Shown here one piece after another: positions 55,225 through 64,000 of a DNA stretch of 64,000 bases. The DNA is from Arthrobacter sp. N199823 (lineage in GTDB: Bacteria > Actinomycetota > Actinomycetes > Actinomycetales > Micrococcaceae), in contig NZ_PJIN01000010.1 in the NCBI RefSeq assembly GCF_002929705.1, forward strand, positions 49,044 through 113,043, given 5' to 3'. The notes beneath the pieces are model-generated. The model ran no database searches, had not been told where the DNA came from, and saw only the letters and a program-made list of their open reading frames with translations. Within the stretch, counting starts at the first letter, position 1. Every line of letters begins with the position of its first letter. A program made the translations under genes and the position numbers.

Positions 55225-58200
55225 GTGACTTTGAACCCAGCACATGACTCCCACCGGCCGCAGGCCATCTCACCGTTCACTCGCTTTGCCGGCATGCCCG
55301 AGCAGGCAGGACTCTACCGTCCTGAGTCTGAGAAAGACGCCTGTGGTTTGGCGATCGTTGCCACGCTGCGCGGCACCCCGGGCCACGACATCGTGCAGAA
55401 GGCGCTTATCGCCCTGCGCAACCTGGAACACCGCGGTGCCGTTGGCGCTGACGAAGGTACCGGCGACGGTGCTGGCATCCTGACGCAGATTCCCGATGAG
55501 TTCTTCCGCGCCGTGTCCGGCATCGAACTGCCAGCACAAGGCAACTACGCCGTGGGTACCGCCTTTCTCCCCACAGAATCCGCTGAGCAGGCAGCAGCAA
55601 AGTCCGGCCTTGAAGCTCTGGCCGAGAGCGAAGGACTGCGCGTCCTCGGCTGGCGCGAAGTGCCCATTGTCAGTGACCTAGTCGGTGCCAGCGCCGTGGC
55701 CTGCATGCCGTACTTCAGCCAGCTGTTTGTTGCTTTAGAGACGGAGCCGGCACAGCCGCTGGACATCCTCAGCGCCAACGTCCTTGATGGCAAGGCCTTC
55801 CGCTTGCGCAAGCGTGCCCAGCAAAAGTTCGGCGTGTACTTCCCGTCATTCTCCTCCAAGACCATTGTCTACAAGGGCATGCTCACCACCGCTCAGGTGG
55901 AGCCGTTCTACCCGGACCTCTCCGATCCCCGCTTCACCACGAAGCTTGCCATTGTGCACTCACGCTTCTCCACGAACACGTTCCCGTCATGGCCGCTGGC
56001 TCAGCCGTTCCGCGCCATTGCCCACAACGGTGAGATCAACACGGTCAAGGGCAACCGCAACTGGATGCGCGCCCGCCAGTCCACCATGTCTCACCCGCTG
56101 CTGGGCGATACCCCCGAAGAGTTGTTCCCGATCTGCACCCCCGGAGCCTCTGACTCGGCTTCCTTCGATGAGGTAGCGGAGCTGCTGTGGCTCTCCGGCC
56201 GCCCCATCACCGAGGCCGTCATGATGATGATCCCCGAGGCCTGGGAAAATCACGCCACGATGGCACCGGCGCGCAAGGCGTTCTACGAATACCACTCGCT
56301 CATGATGGAACCGTGGGATGGCCCCGCAGCAGTGTCCTTCACCGACGGCAACCTAGTGGGCGCCACCTTGGACCGCAATGGTCTGCGCCCTGCCCGATTC
56401 TGGGTTACCGATGACGGCCTGGTCGTTTTGGCTTCCGAGGTTGGCGTCCTGGACTTGGACCCGGCAACCATCGTGCAAAAGGGCCGCGTATCGCCTGGCA
56501 CCATGTTCTTGCTTGACACGGACAAAGGCCAGCTCATCAGCGATGAGCAGGTCAAGGCAGAGGTGGCTGCGGCTGCGCCGTACGAGCGCTGGGCCAAGGA
56601 AAACACCATTCAGCTCGCTGATCTGCCCGAGCGCGAGCACGTCATCCACACCAGCTCGTCTGTGCTGCACCGCCAGCGCACGTTTGGCTACACCACTGAA
56701 GAGCTCAAGATCATGTTGGGTCCCATGGCCAAGACTGGCGCCGAGCCGCTGGGTGCCATGGGAACTGACACCCCCGTGGCCGTGCTCTCGCAACGTCCTC
56801 GCCTGTTGTTTGATTACTTTGTGCAGCAGTTCGCCCAGGTCACGAACCCTCCGTTGGATGCCATCCGCGAGGAGCTCGTCACCTCGCTGCACACCACCAT
56901 CGGCCCGCAGGGCAACTTGCTCTCTCGCAACAAGGTCACCGCGCCCCAGCTGGCGCTGAACTTCCCCGTCATCGACAACGACGACCTGGCCAAGATCGCC
57001 AACATGGAAACCCCCATTGCGGCCGATGGTTCCGGTGGCGAGAAGATCTCCATGAAGGTCCGCGGACTGTACAAGGTCGACGGCGGTGAGCTCGCCTTGC
57101 GTGCCCGGCTCTCCGAAATCGGTGAGCAGATCTCCGGTGCCATCAACCGTGGCGTGCAGTACATTGTGCTTTCCGATAGGGATTCCTCAGCTGTTTGGGC
57201 TCCCATCCCGTCACTGCTGTTGCTCAGCGCCGTGCACCATCACCTGTTGCGCAGCGCCAACCGCACCAAGGTTTCCTTGGTTGTGGAAGCAGGTGACGTA
57301 CGCGAGGTTCATCACGTGGCCGTGCTGGTTGGCTATGGTGCCGCCGCGGTGAACCCGTACCTGGCCATGGAAACCGTGGAAGAACTCATCCGCAATGAGG
57401 ACGTCACAGGCGTTACGCCCCAAGAAGGCGTGAAGAACCTGATCAAGGGTCTTGGCAAGGGTGTTCTGAAGATCATGTCCAAGATGGGCATCTCCACCGT
57501 GTCCTCTTACTGCGGCGCACAGACCTTTGAGGCTCTGGGCCTGTCGCAGGATGTGGTGAACACGTACTTCACCGGGACCGTGACCCAGCTGGGCGGCGTT
57601 GGCTTGGATGTCATTGCCAAGGAAGTTTCGGCTCGCCACATTCTGGCCTACCCCGTAGACGGCGTAGACGTTCCGCACCGCCCGCTCCTGGGCGGCGGCG
57701 AATACCAGTGGCGCCGTGATGGCGAACCGCACCTGTTCAACCCGGACACCGTGTTCCGTCTCCAGCACGCCACCCGCGAACGCCGTTACGACATTTTCAA
57801 GAAGTACACCGAGGGCGTCGATGAGCAGTCCAACAAGCTCATGACCTTCCGCGGTCTGCTCACCTTCAAGGAAGGTGTGCGCCCGCCGGTGCCGCTGAAC
57901 GAGGTGGAATCGGTCAGCAGCATTGTCAAGCGCTTCTCCACGGGCGCCATGAGCTACGGTTCCATTTCCCAGGAAGCACACCAGACCCTGGCCATCGCCA
58001 TGAACCGATTGGGCGCCAAGTCCAACACCGGTGAAGGTGGCGAGGATGTTGAGCGCCTGCTGGATCCGGAGCGTCGCAGCGCCATCAAGCAGGTTGCCTC
58101 GGGCCGCTTCGGCGTCACCAGCTTGTACCTGACCAACGCCGAAGATATCCAGATCAAGATGGCGCAAGGCGCCAAGCCCGGCGAGGGTGGCCAGCTCATG

Positions 58201-59859
58201 GCCAAGAAGGTGTACCCGTGGATCGCTGAGACGCGTCACTCCACCCCTGGTGTTGGCTTGATCTCCCCGCCCCCGCACCACGATATTTACTCCATTGAGG
58301 ACTTGGCGCAGCTGATTTACGACTGCAAGCGTGCCAACCCGAGTGCCCGTGTTCACGTCAAGCTTGTCTCCGAGATGGGGATTGGCACCGTGGCCTCCGG
58401 CGTGACCAAGGCCAAGGCCGACGTCGTTCTGGTTTCAGGACACGACGGCGGAACTGGCGCCAGCCCGCTGAACTCCCTTAAGCATGCCGGCATGCCGTGG
58501 GAGCTTGGTTTGGCAGAGACGCAGCAGACATTGCGCCTGAACGGTCTGCGCGAGCGGGTTGTTGTGCAGGTCGATGGTCAGCTCAAGACGGGCCGTGACG
58601 TCATCATCGCCGCGTTGCTCGGTGCCGAGGAGTATGGTTTCGCTACGGCTCCGTTGGTGGTGTCCGGCTGTGTCATGATGCGTGTCTGCCACCTGGATAC
58701 CTGCCCCGTGGGTGTTGCCACGCAGAATCCGGAACTTCGCCAGCGCTTCACAGGCAAGCCCGAGTTTGTGGTCAACTTCTTCGAGTTCCTTGCCGAAGAA
58801 GTCCGCGAATTGCTCGCCGAGCTTGGTTTCCGCAGCCTCGAAGAGGCCATCGGGCAGTCCAGTGTCCTTGATCTCAAGGCTGCGGTGAATCACTGGAAAA
58901 CGGCGGGCCTGGACTTGAGTCCTATCCTGTCCGATGCCGGTGTTCCTGCCGAGGCACCTGTGCGCCACCTGGTGGACCAAAACCATGAGCTGGAAAAGCA
59001 CTTTGACCAGCAGCTGATCACCATGTCCGCAGAGGCGTTTAGTGACAGGGCGCCGGTGAAGATTAGCGTCCCTGTCATCAACACGGATCGTTCCGTGGGG
59101 ACGCTTCTGGGCCACCATGTGACCAAGCAGTTCGGCATTGACGTGCTCGGTCCTGACACCATTGATGTGACGTTGACAGGTCAGGCCGGCCAGTCATTGG
59201 GTGCGTTCTTGCCAGCCGGTATCACGCTGCGCTTGCTAGGCGATGCCAATGACTATGTTGGAAAGGGTCTCTCCGGTGGCCGGATCACTGTCCGCCCGGA
59301 CCGCAGTAGTCCCTTTGTTGCTGCCGAGAACGTCATTGCCGGCAACGTGATTGGCTACGGGGCCACGAGCGGTGAAATGTTCCTGCGCGGTCTTGTGGGG
59401 GAGCGGTTCCTGGTCCGTAACTCCGGAGCCACAGCTGTGGTTGAAGGCATCGGCGATCACGGTTGTGAGTACATGACAGGTGGCCGCACGCTGATCCTTG
59501 GTCCTACGGGACGTAACTTTGGCGCCGGCATGTCCGGCGGTACGGCGTACGTGCTGGACTTGGAGCCCAGCCAGGTGAACAAGGTGTCTCTGGACTCCGG
59601 GGAACTGACGCTTTTGGCGCTCGACGCTGTGGATCAAGACCTGGTCCGTGCACTGTTGCAACGCCACCTTGATGAGACTGAATCAGAAACGGCAGCAGCT
59701 TTGCTGGCCGATTTCCCCGGCACTGTGGCACGTATAACGAAGGTGCTGCCGCGCGATTACGCAGCAGTTTTGGAAACCCGCTTGGCAGCAGCCGAGTTGG
59801 GCGAAGACCCGGATGGCGCAACTGTCTGGCAGAAAATTTTGGAGGTCACCGGTGGCTGA
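55225..59859 (+). CDS. gltB: Glutamate synthase (NADPH) large subunit
   Basis: The 1544-residue enzyme makes glutamate from glutamine and 2-oxoglutarate. The class II amidotransferase nucleophile is C40 in EKDACGLA, implying removal of a 39-residue propeptide. The central and FMN-binding synthase domains follow, with GEGGED and HDGGTGASP. The 3Fe-4S cysteines are in [15 protein letters not shown], and a C-terminal gltB beta-helix has GGAGM-like repeats ([14 protein letters not shown]). The GTG start gives the family N-terminus; upstream codons in frame are not conserved. It overlaps gltD by eight bases. Confidence 0.96.
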   Translation: MTLNPAHDSHRPQAISPFTRFAGMPEQAGLYRPESEKDACGLAIVATLRGTPGHDIVQKALIALRNLEHRGAVGADEGTGDGAGILTQIPDEFFRAVSGIELPAQGNYAVGTAFLPTESAEQAAAKSGLEALAESEGLRVLGWREVPIVSDLVGASAVACMPYFSQLFVALETEPAQPLDILSANVLDGKAFRLRKRAQQKFGVYFPSFSSKTIVYKGMLTTAQVEPFYPDLSDPRFTTKLAIVHSRFSTNTFPSWPLAQPFRAIAHNGEINTVKGNRNWMRARQSTMSHPLLGDTPEELFPICTPGASDSASFDEVAELLWLSGRPITEAVMMMIPEAWENHATMAPARKAFYEYHSLMMEPWDGPAAVSFTDGNLVGATLDRNGLRPARFWVTDDGLVVLASEVGVLDLDPATIVQKGRVSPGTMFLLDTDKGQLISDEQVKAEVAAAAPYERWAKENTIQLADLPEREHVIHTSSSVLHRQRTFGYTTEELKIMLGPMAKTGAEPLGAMGTDTPVAVLSQRPRLLFDYFVQQFAQVTNPPLDAIREELVTSLHTTIGPQGNLLSRNKVTAPQLALNFPVIDNDDLAKIANMETPIAADGSGGEKISMKVRGLYKVDGGELALRARLSEIGEQISGAINRGVQYIVLSDRDSSAVWAPIPSLLLLSAVHHHLLRSANRTKVSLVVEAGDVREVHHVAVLVGYGAAAVNPYLAMETVEELIRNEDVTGVTPQEGVKNLIKGLGKGVLKIMSKMGISTVSSYCGAQTFEALGLSQDVVNTYFTGTVTQLGGVGLDVIAKEVSARHILAYPVDGVDVPHRPLLGGGEYQWRRDGEPHLFNPDTVFRLQHATRERRYDIFKKYTEGVDEQSNKLMTFRGLLTFKEGVRPPVPLNEVESVSSIVKRFSTGAMSYGSISQEAHQTLAIAMNRLGAKSNTGEGGEDVERLLDPERRSAIKQVASGRFGVTSLYLTNAEDIQIKMAQGAKPGEGGQLMAKKVYPWIAETRHSTPGVGLISPPPHHDIYSIEDLAQLIYDCKRANPSARVHVKLVSEMGIGTVASGVTKAKADVVLVSGHDGGTGASPLNSLKHAGMPWELGLAETQQTLRLNGLRERVVVQVDGQLKTGRDVIIAALLGAEEYGFATAPLVVSGCVMMRVCHLDTCPVGVATQNPELRQRFTGKPEFVVNFFEFLAEEVRELLAELGFRSLEEAIGQSSVLDLKAAVNHWKTAGLDLSPILSDAGVPAEAPVRHLVDQNHELEKHFDQQLITMSAEAFSDRAPVKISVPVINTDRSVGTLLGHHVTKQFGIDVLGPDTIDVTLTGQAGQSLGAFLPAGITLRLLGDANDYVGKGLSGGRITVRPDRSSPFVAAENVIAGNVIGYGATSGEMFLRGLVGERFLVRNSGATAVVEGIGDHGCEYMTGGRTLILGPTGRNFGAGMSGGTAYVLDLEPSQVNKVSLDSGELTLLALDAVDQDLVRALLQRHLDETESETAAALLADFPGTVARITKVLPRDYAAVLETRLAAAELGEDPDGATVWQKILEVTGG

Positions 59860-61306
59860 TCCGCACGGTTTCTTAAACACTCGCGAACGCATCACTCAGA
59901 CCCGCCGTCCCGTTCCCGTCCGCATCATGGACTGGAAGGAAGTCTATGAAGCCCAGGAAAAGGGTGTGCTGAAGTCTCAAGCGGGGCGCTGCATGGACTG
60001 CGGTGTGCCGTTCTGCCACCAGGGCTGCCCGCTGGGAAACCTCATCCCCGAATGGAACGACCTCACCTGGCGCGATAAGGGCCAAGAGGCCATTGAGCGC
60101 CTGCACGCCACGAACAACTTCCCCGAGTTCACGGGACGTCTCTGCCCGGCACCGTGCGAAAGCTCCTGTGTGCTGGGCATCAATCAGCCTGCTGTGACCA
60201 TCAAGCAGGTGGAGGTCTCCATCATTGATGAAGCCTTCAACCAGGATTGGGTCCACCCGCTGCCCCCGGCCCGCCTCACAGGTAAGACTGTCGCCGTCGT
60301 AGGTTCTGGTCCGGCAGGGCTGGCAGCCGCCCAGCAGCTGACCCGTACGGGGCACACTGTTGCCGTCTATGAGCGTGATGACCGGATTGGTGGCCTGCTG
60401 CGCTACGGCATCCCCGACTTCAAGTTGGAGAAGGAGAGCGTGGACCGCCGCGTGGCACAAATGGAGGCCGAGGGAACGCGCTTCCGCACCGGTATCGAGA
60501 TTGGCAAGGACTTGGGGTGGGACGAGCTCCGCCGACGCTATGACGCCGTCGTGGTGTGCATTGGTGCGACAGTCCCGCGTGAGCTGCCCATTCCGGGCCG
60601 TGCGCTGAAGGGGGTCCATGTCGCCATGGATTACCTAGTGCAGGGCAACAAGGCTGTGGCAGGAGATGTACAGATCGAGCAGATCGATGCGCGCGGCAAG
60701 CACGTGGTGATTCTTGGTGGTGGCGATACCGGTGCTGACTGCATTGGTACGGCACACCGTCAGCAGGCCGCGTCGGTGACCACCCTGGCCATCGGTGCTC
60801 AGCCGCCGCTTGAGCGCTCTGCCAAGCAGCCGTGGCCCACGTTCCCCAACCTCTTTGAAGTGGCTAGCGCCCATGAGGAGGGTGGCGAGCGGACGTACCT
60901 GGCTTCCACCGTGGAGTTCTTGGGCGAGAACGGTGTCCTGACCGGGATCAAGATTGCCGAGACTGAATTTGTTGGTGGCCGCAGGGTTCCCAAGGAAGGC
61001 ACCGAACGCGTCATCGCCGCAGACCTAGTGCTCCTGGCTATGGGGTTCACCGGGCCGGAATCTGCCGAACTGGTGCACCAGCTGCCTGTGACGTTGGATG
61101 CTCGCTCAAATATTAACCGTGATGGTTACTACATGACGGACCGTGAAGGTGTGTTTGTGGCTGGCGATGCCGGGCGCGGCCAGTCGCTGATTGTTTGGGC
61201 TATTGCCGAGGGGCGTGCGTGCGCGGCCGCCGTCGATAAACACCTGATGGGGGAGACGTTCCTGCCTGCTCCTGTCTCATCTAGCGATTCAGCTATGAGT
61301 GTCTAG
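59852..61306 (+). CDS. gltD: Glutamate synthase small subunit
   Basis: The 484-residue flavoprotein passes electrons from NADPH to GltB. Two N-terminal 4Fe-4S cysteine groups are visible ([16 protein letters not shown] and [13 protein letters not shown]). The FAD fold is [15 protein letters not shown], the NADPH fold is [14 protein letters not shown], and [13 protein letters not shown] is at the C-terminus. The GTG start follows GGAGG within the end of gltB, so translation is coupled. Confidence 0.97.
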   Translation: MADPHGFLNTRERITQTRRPVPVRIMDWKEVYEAQEKGVLKSQAGRCMDCGVPFCHQGCPLGNLIPEWNDLTWRDKGQEAIERLHATNNFPEFTGRLCPAPCESSCVLGINQPAVTIKQVEVSIIDEAFNQDWVHPLPPARLTGKTVAVVGSGPAGLAAAQQLTRTGHTVAVYERDDRIGGLLRYGIPDFKLEKESVDRRVAQMEAEGTRFRTGIEIGKDLGWDELRRRYDAVVVCIGATVPRELPIPGRALKGVHVAMDYLVQGNKAVAGDVQIEQIDARGKHVVILGGGDTGADCIGTAHRQQAASVTTLAIGAQPPLERSAKQPWPTFPNLFEVASAHEEGGERTYLASTVEFLGENGVLTGIKIAETEFVGGRRVPKEGTERVIAADLVLLAMGFTGPESAELVHQLPVTLDARSNINRDGYYMTDREGVFVAGDAGRGQSLIVWAIAEGRACAAAVDKHLMGETFLPAPVSSSDSAMSV

Positions 61307-61375
61307 CGTCAAAGCGATAGGCTGTTACGAGGTCACCAAAGATTTCTGCTGAAAACCACACATGAGGTAGGTACA

Positions 61376-62863
61376 TTGAGACGCGCAAAAATTGTTGCGA
61401 CTTTCGGGCCGGCAATCGCCAGCTATGAGAACACACTTGCAGTACTGGAGGCGGGCGTAAACGTAGCCCGCATGAATATGAGCCACGGCGACTACGCCGT
61501 GCACCAGAACACGTACGACAACGTACGTAAGGCAGCCGAGGCACTGAGCAAGCCCGTAGCCATCATGGCCGACTTGCAGGGTCCCAAGATCCGCTTGGGC
61601 CGCTTCGCCAACGGCGAGGGTTACACCCTTGCTGTGGGCGATGTTTTCACCATCACCACCGAGGATGTCCCCGGTACCAAGGACATCTGCTCCACCACCT
61701 TGAAGTCCCTCACCGAGGACGTCAAGGTTGGCGACATCATGCTGATCGACGATGGCAAGGTGTCCGTTCGGGCCACTGCCGTAGACGCCGTGAAGGTTGT
61801 TACCGAAGTTACTGTTCCGGGCAAGGTCTCCAACAACAAGGGCATTAACTTGCCTGGCGTTGCTGTGAATGTCCCCGCCTTGAGCGAAAAGGATGAGAGT
61901 GACCTGCGCTGGGCGCTGGCGTGCGGCGTGGACCTTGTGGCCCTGTCGTTCGTCCGTGATGCAGCCGATATCACTCGCGTTCACGAGATCATGGATGAAG
62001 AAGGCCGCCGCGTGCCGGTCATCGCCAAGATCGAGAAGCCGCAGGCAGTGGAGAACCTGGAAGCCATTGTTGACGCATTTGACGCCATCATGGTTGCCCG
62101 CGGTGACTTGGGCGTGGAGCTTCCTCTGGAAGATGTCCCGCTGGTACAGAAGAAGTGTGTTGAAATGGCACGCCGCTGGGCCAAGCCCGTCATTGTGGCA
62201 ACCCAGGTTCTGGAATCCATGATTGAGAACCCGCGCCCCACCCGCGCAGAGGCTTCTGACTGTGCAAACGCAGTGCTCGACGGCGCGGATGCAGTCATGC
62301 TCTCCGGCGAGACCAGCGTTGGCTTGTTCCCGATCGAGACCGTCAAGGTCATGGCTCGGATCATCGAAGCTGCTGAAGCTGAAGATGGCATGAAGCTGAT
62401 CCCGAAGCTCGGTTCCGAGCCGAAGACCCGCGGCGGCGTCATCACGGCAGCTGCTGTGCAGATCGCTAAGCAGTTGGATGCCAAGTACATTGCGACGTTC
62501 ACGCAGTCCGGCGACTCGGCTTTCCGCCTGTCACGACTGCGCCCGTCCAAGCCGGTCCTGGCGTTCACCCCGGTTGAGAGTGTTCGCAACCAGCTCGCTC
62601 TGGCCTGGGGCATTGAGCCCGTTCTGGTCCCCATGGTTTCCCACACGGATGCCATGACCGAGCAGGTTGACACCACGCTGTTGGAGAAGGGCCTTGTCAA
62701 TGAGGGAGATCTGGTTGTTATTGCAGCCGGTTCCCCTCCCGGACAGGCTGGTTCCACCAACCTGGTCAAGGTCCACAAGGTCGGCGACCTCGCAGATCTG
62801 GGCAAGGCTGTTGGTGGCGATCGCGCCAACCGCGAAAAGATTGGCCCCTGGCCGGTCGCCTAG
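61376..62863 (+). CDS. pyk: Pyruvate kinase
   Basis: The 495-residue glycolytic enzyme transfers phosphate from phosphoenolpyruvate to ADP. The N-terminus RRAKIVATFGPA and NMSHGD, the catalytic lysine in AKIEKPQAVENL, the MVARGDLGVELP metal site and the C-terminal allosteric domain are all intact. The start is a TTG, supported by GAGGT upstream and by the conserved N-terminus. It stands 69 bp after gltD and is followed by two hairpins. Confidence 0.97.
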   Translation: MRRAKIVATFGPAIASYENTLAVLEAGVNVARMNMSHGDYAVHQNTYDNVRKAAEALSKPVAIMADLQGPKIRLGRFANGEGYTLAVGDVFTITTEDVPGTKDICSTTLKSLTEDVKVGDIMLIDDGKVSVRATAVDAVKVVTEVTVPGKVSNNKGINLPGVAVNVPALSEKDESDLRWALACGVDLVALSFVRDAADITRVHEIMDEEGRRVPVIAKIEKPQAVENLEAIVDAFDAIMVARGDLGVELPLEDVPLVQKKCVEMARRWAKPVIVATQVLESMIENPRPTRAEASDCANAVLDGADAVMLSGETSVGLFPIETVKVMARIIEAAEAEDGMKLIPKLGSEPKTRGGVITAAAVQIAKQLDAKYIATFTQSGDSAFRLSRLRPSKPVLAFTPVESVRNQLALAWGIEPVLVPMVSHTDAMTEQVDTTLLEKGLVNEGDLVVIAAGSPPGQAGSTNLVKVHKVGDLADLGKAVGGDRANREKIGPWPVA

Positions 62864-62885
62864 CATTGGCTAGGCCGTTAGGGAA

Positions 62886-62936
62886 CGACGGCGGCACCCA
62901 CCCTTCGCTTGATGCGTTGGGTAGGTGCCGCCGTCG
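62886..62936 (+). terminator. Terminator of pyk
   Basis: Perfect 13-bp arms (62886-62898 and 62924-62936) around a 25-base loop that itself can fold, then GACTTTAAG. It starts 22 bases after the pyk stop. Confidence 0.6.
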
Positions 62937-62953
62937 GACTTTAAGGGAAATGC

Positions 62954-63023
62954 AAAAGGGACGGCGTTCGCGGTAAAAGCTGGTGGTCTAACACCGGCCG
63001 CAACCGCGAACGCCGTCCCTTTT
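62954..63023. terminator. 21-bp-arm hairpin between convergent pyk and pdtaR
   Basis: Arms 62954-62974 and 63003-63023 are perfect reverse complements around a 28-base loop. The right arm ends in TTTT on the plus strand and the left arm likewise on the minus strand, so it can serve both genes. Confidence 0.7.
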
Positions 63024-63056
63024 GACACCTGTCAGTGTCGGGGGAATCGCATCAAG

Positions 63057-63659
63057 TTAGTTGACCTGGTTGATGATGGTCTCGGCGACTTCGCGCATGC
63101 TGAGGCGGCGATCCATGGAGGTCTTCTGGATCCAGCGGAAGGCCTCGGGCTCGGTGAGGCCCATCTTGGTGGTCAGGAGGCTCTTGGCGCGCTCTACGAG
63201 CTTGCGGGTGGCGAACTGTTCCTGGAGGTCGGAGACTTCCTCTTCAAGGGCCTTGATCTCATCGTGACGGGAGAGGGCGATCTCGAGGGCGGGGATCAGA
63301 TCTGCGGGGGTGAAGGGCTTGACCACGTAGGCCATGGCGCCGGCGTCACGGGCACGCTCAACGAGTTCCTTCTGGCTGAATGCGGTGAGGAGCACGACGG
63401 GGGCGATGCGGGCCTTGACGATGATCTCAGCGGCTGTGATGCCGTCCATGACGGGCATCTTGACGTCCATGAGGACCAGATCGGGCTTGAGCTCCTTTGC
63501 GAGCTCCACGGCCTTCTCGCCATTGTCTGCTTCACCCACCACGTCGTAGCCCTCGCCACGAAGGATTTCCATGATGTCCAAGCGGATCAGGGTCTCATCC
63601 TCGGCAACAATAACGCGACGTGCGGGCGAGGTGGGGGTTGTATCCGGCTGTTCTGACAC
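63057..63659 (-). CDS. pdtaR: ANTAR-domain response regulator (PdtaR type)
   Basis: The 200-residue protein has a receiver domain with acidic pocket E20/D21, phosphoacceptor D65 (LVLMDVKMPVMDG) and the conserved lysine in VVKPFTP. A helical linker and an ANTAR RNA-binding domain (about residues 140-200, ERAKSLL to SMREVAETII) follow. ANTAR proteins bind dual hexaloop RNAs and prevent termination; the mycobacterial homologue pairs with PdtaS. The GTG start is fixed by AAAGGAG six bases upstream. The sensor kinase is not in this window. Confidence 0.94.
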   Translation of the reverse strand: MSEQPDTTPTSPARRVIVAEDETLIRLDIMEILRGEGYDVVGEADNGEKAVELAKELKPDLVLMDVKMPVMDGITAAEIIVKARIAPVVLLTAFSQKELVERARDAGAMAYVVKPFTPADLIPALEIALSRHDEIKALEEEVSDLQEQFATRKLVERAKSLLTTKMGLTEPEAFRWIQKTSMDRRLSMREVAETIINQVN

Positions 63660-63839
63660 AAAAAACTCCTTTAAAGGGGTGAAATACACCACATTTTGCG
63701 AATATTGAGCCCTAGGCGGGCTTCAGTTCCACAAAACAGCCTATATGCATGTAGAGTAGTTGCGCGCACTGGTTCGGAAGTGATTCAGGAACTGGAGCGT
63801 GATCTTTGTAACAGCGTTGATTTGAACGCTTTTGCTAAG

Positions 63840-63920
63840 GCCCAAGTGGCGGAACGGCAGACGCGCTGCACTCAAAATGCAGTATCGAAAGGTGTGTGGG
63901 TTCGAATCCCACCTTGGGCA
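63840..63920 (+). tRNA. tRNA-Leu (anticodon CAA)
   Basis: 81 bases with a long variable arm; acceptor GCCCAAG/CTTGGGC, anticodon loop CTCAAAA, T-loop TTCGAAT. It reads UUG codons. No CCA is encoded. Confidence 0.95.
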
Positions 63921-63925
63921 CATTG

Positions 63926-63971
63926 TGATGTGTCGCGACATCGTTGACTGATGTAGCGAGACATTGTTGAC
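63926..63971. repeat. Imperfect 23-bp tandem repeat after tRNA-Leu
   Basis: Units 63926-63948 and 63949-63971 share 19 of 23 bases, each running TGATGT...GACAT(C/T)GTTGAC. The first contains the palindrome TGTCGCGACA. Confidence 0.7.
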
Positions 63972-63973
63972 AG

Positions 63974-64000
63974 AAGCTCTCTCCTTCGGGAGGGGGCTTT
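63974..64000 (+). terminator. Terminator of tRNA-Leu
   Basis: An 11-bp stem with two G-T wobbles and a TTCG tetraloop (63985-63988), ending in T at the window edge. Confidence 0.8.

Noticed and set aside
57211-58356. 381-codon minus-strand frame inside gltB
   Set aside because: Antisense to a conserved glutamate synthase domain; no homology or ribosome site.

Overview
The window is a contiguous stretch of a high-GC actinobacterial chromosome, most likely Arthrobacter or a close relative in the Micrococcaceae. This rests on recognised families and gene order: acnA next to dxs, a DUF3000 gene beside an actinobacterial RNase D, TIGR03085 between hisF and hisI, an HGxxPAAW protein and a Trp-associated membrane protein inside the trp operon, and a PdtaR-type ANTAR regulator facing pyk. 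No species was identified by search. The 5' edge cuts a KimA-like permease.

Layout: 1-5.1 kb carries the permease (partial), a TRAM RNA methyltransferase and a P-type ATPase. 5.1-12.7 kb carries acnA, dxs with two co-transcribed genes of unknown role, and an aldo/keto reductase. 12.7-27.7 kb is mostly minus strand: Rieske lipoprotein, GNAT acetyltransferase, the fadA-fadB beta-oxidation pair, RNase D, DUF3000, a tight DUF6421/SDR/threonine-aldolase operon, a 163-residue protein with msrB, YbaK-type deacylase, SufE and a rhodanese, with one plus-strand alpha/beta hydrolase. 28-31.8 kb holds zapE, an MT0933-like small protein, a repeat-rich intergenic region and seven tRNA genes. 31.9-36.7 kb has a PD-(D/E)XK nuclease, def-fmt-rsmB and rpe. 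36.8-41.5 kb is the riboflavin operon behind an FMN riboswitch. 42.1-47.5 kb has hisE, hisG, hisF and hisI, interrupted by an ABC exporter that appears to have been inserted at the hisF 3' end. 47.5-54.7 kb is the trp operon ending in lgt. 55.2-62.9 kb has gltB-gltD and pyk. The right edge has the ANTAR regulator gene and tRNA-Leu(CAA).

Most of the content is housekeeping and biosynthetic. I found no CRISPR array, recognisable prophage, complete insertion sequence or defence island. The less ordinary material lies between genes: very long perfect hairpins of differing sequence (up to 33-bp arms), a duplicated 152-bp palindromic block with 32-bp tandem units, a higher-order tandem repeat between ribH and hisE, a tandemly duplicated tRNA Val-Gly-hairpin unit, a possible translation-blocking hairpin behind the FMN riboswitch, and flanking direct repeats around the ABC transporter. 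Among the genes, the DUF6421-SDR-threonine-aldolase operon is the best candidate for an uncharacterised pathway.
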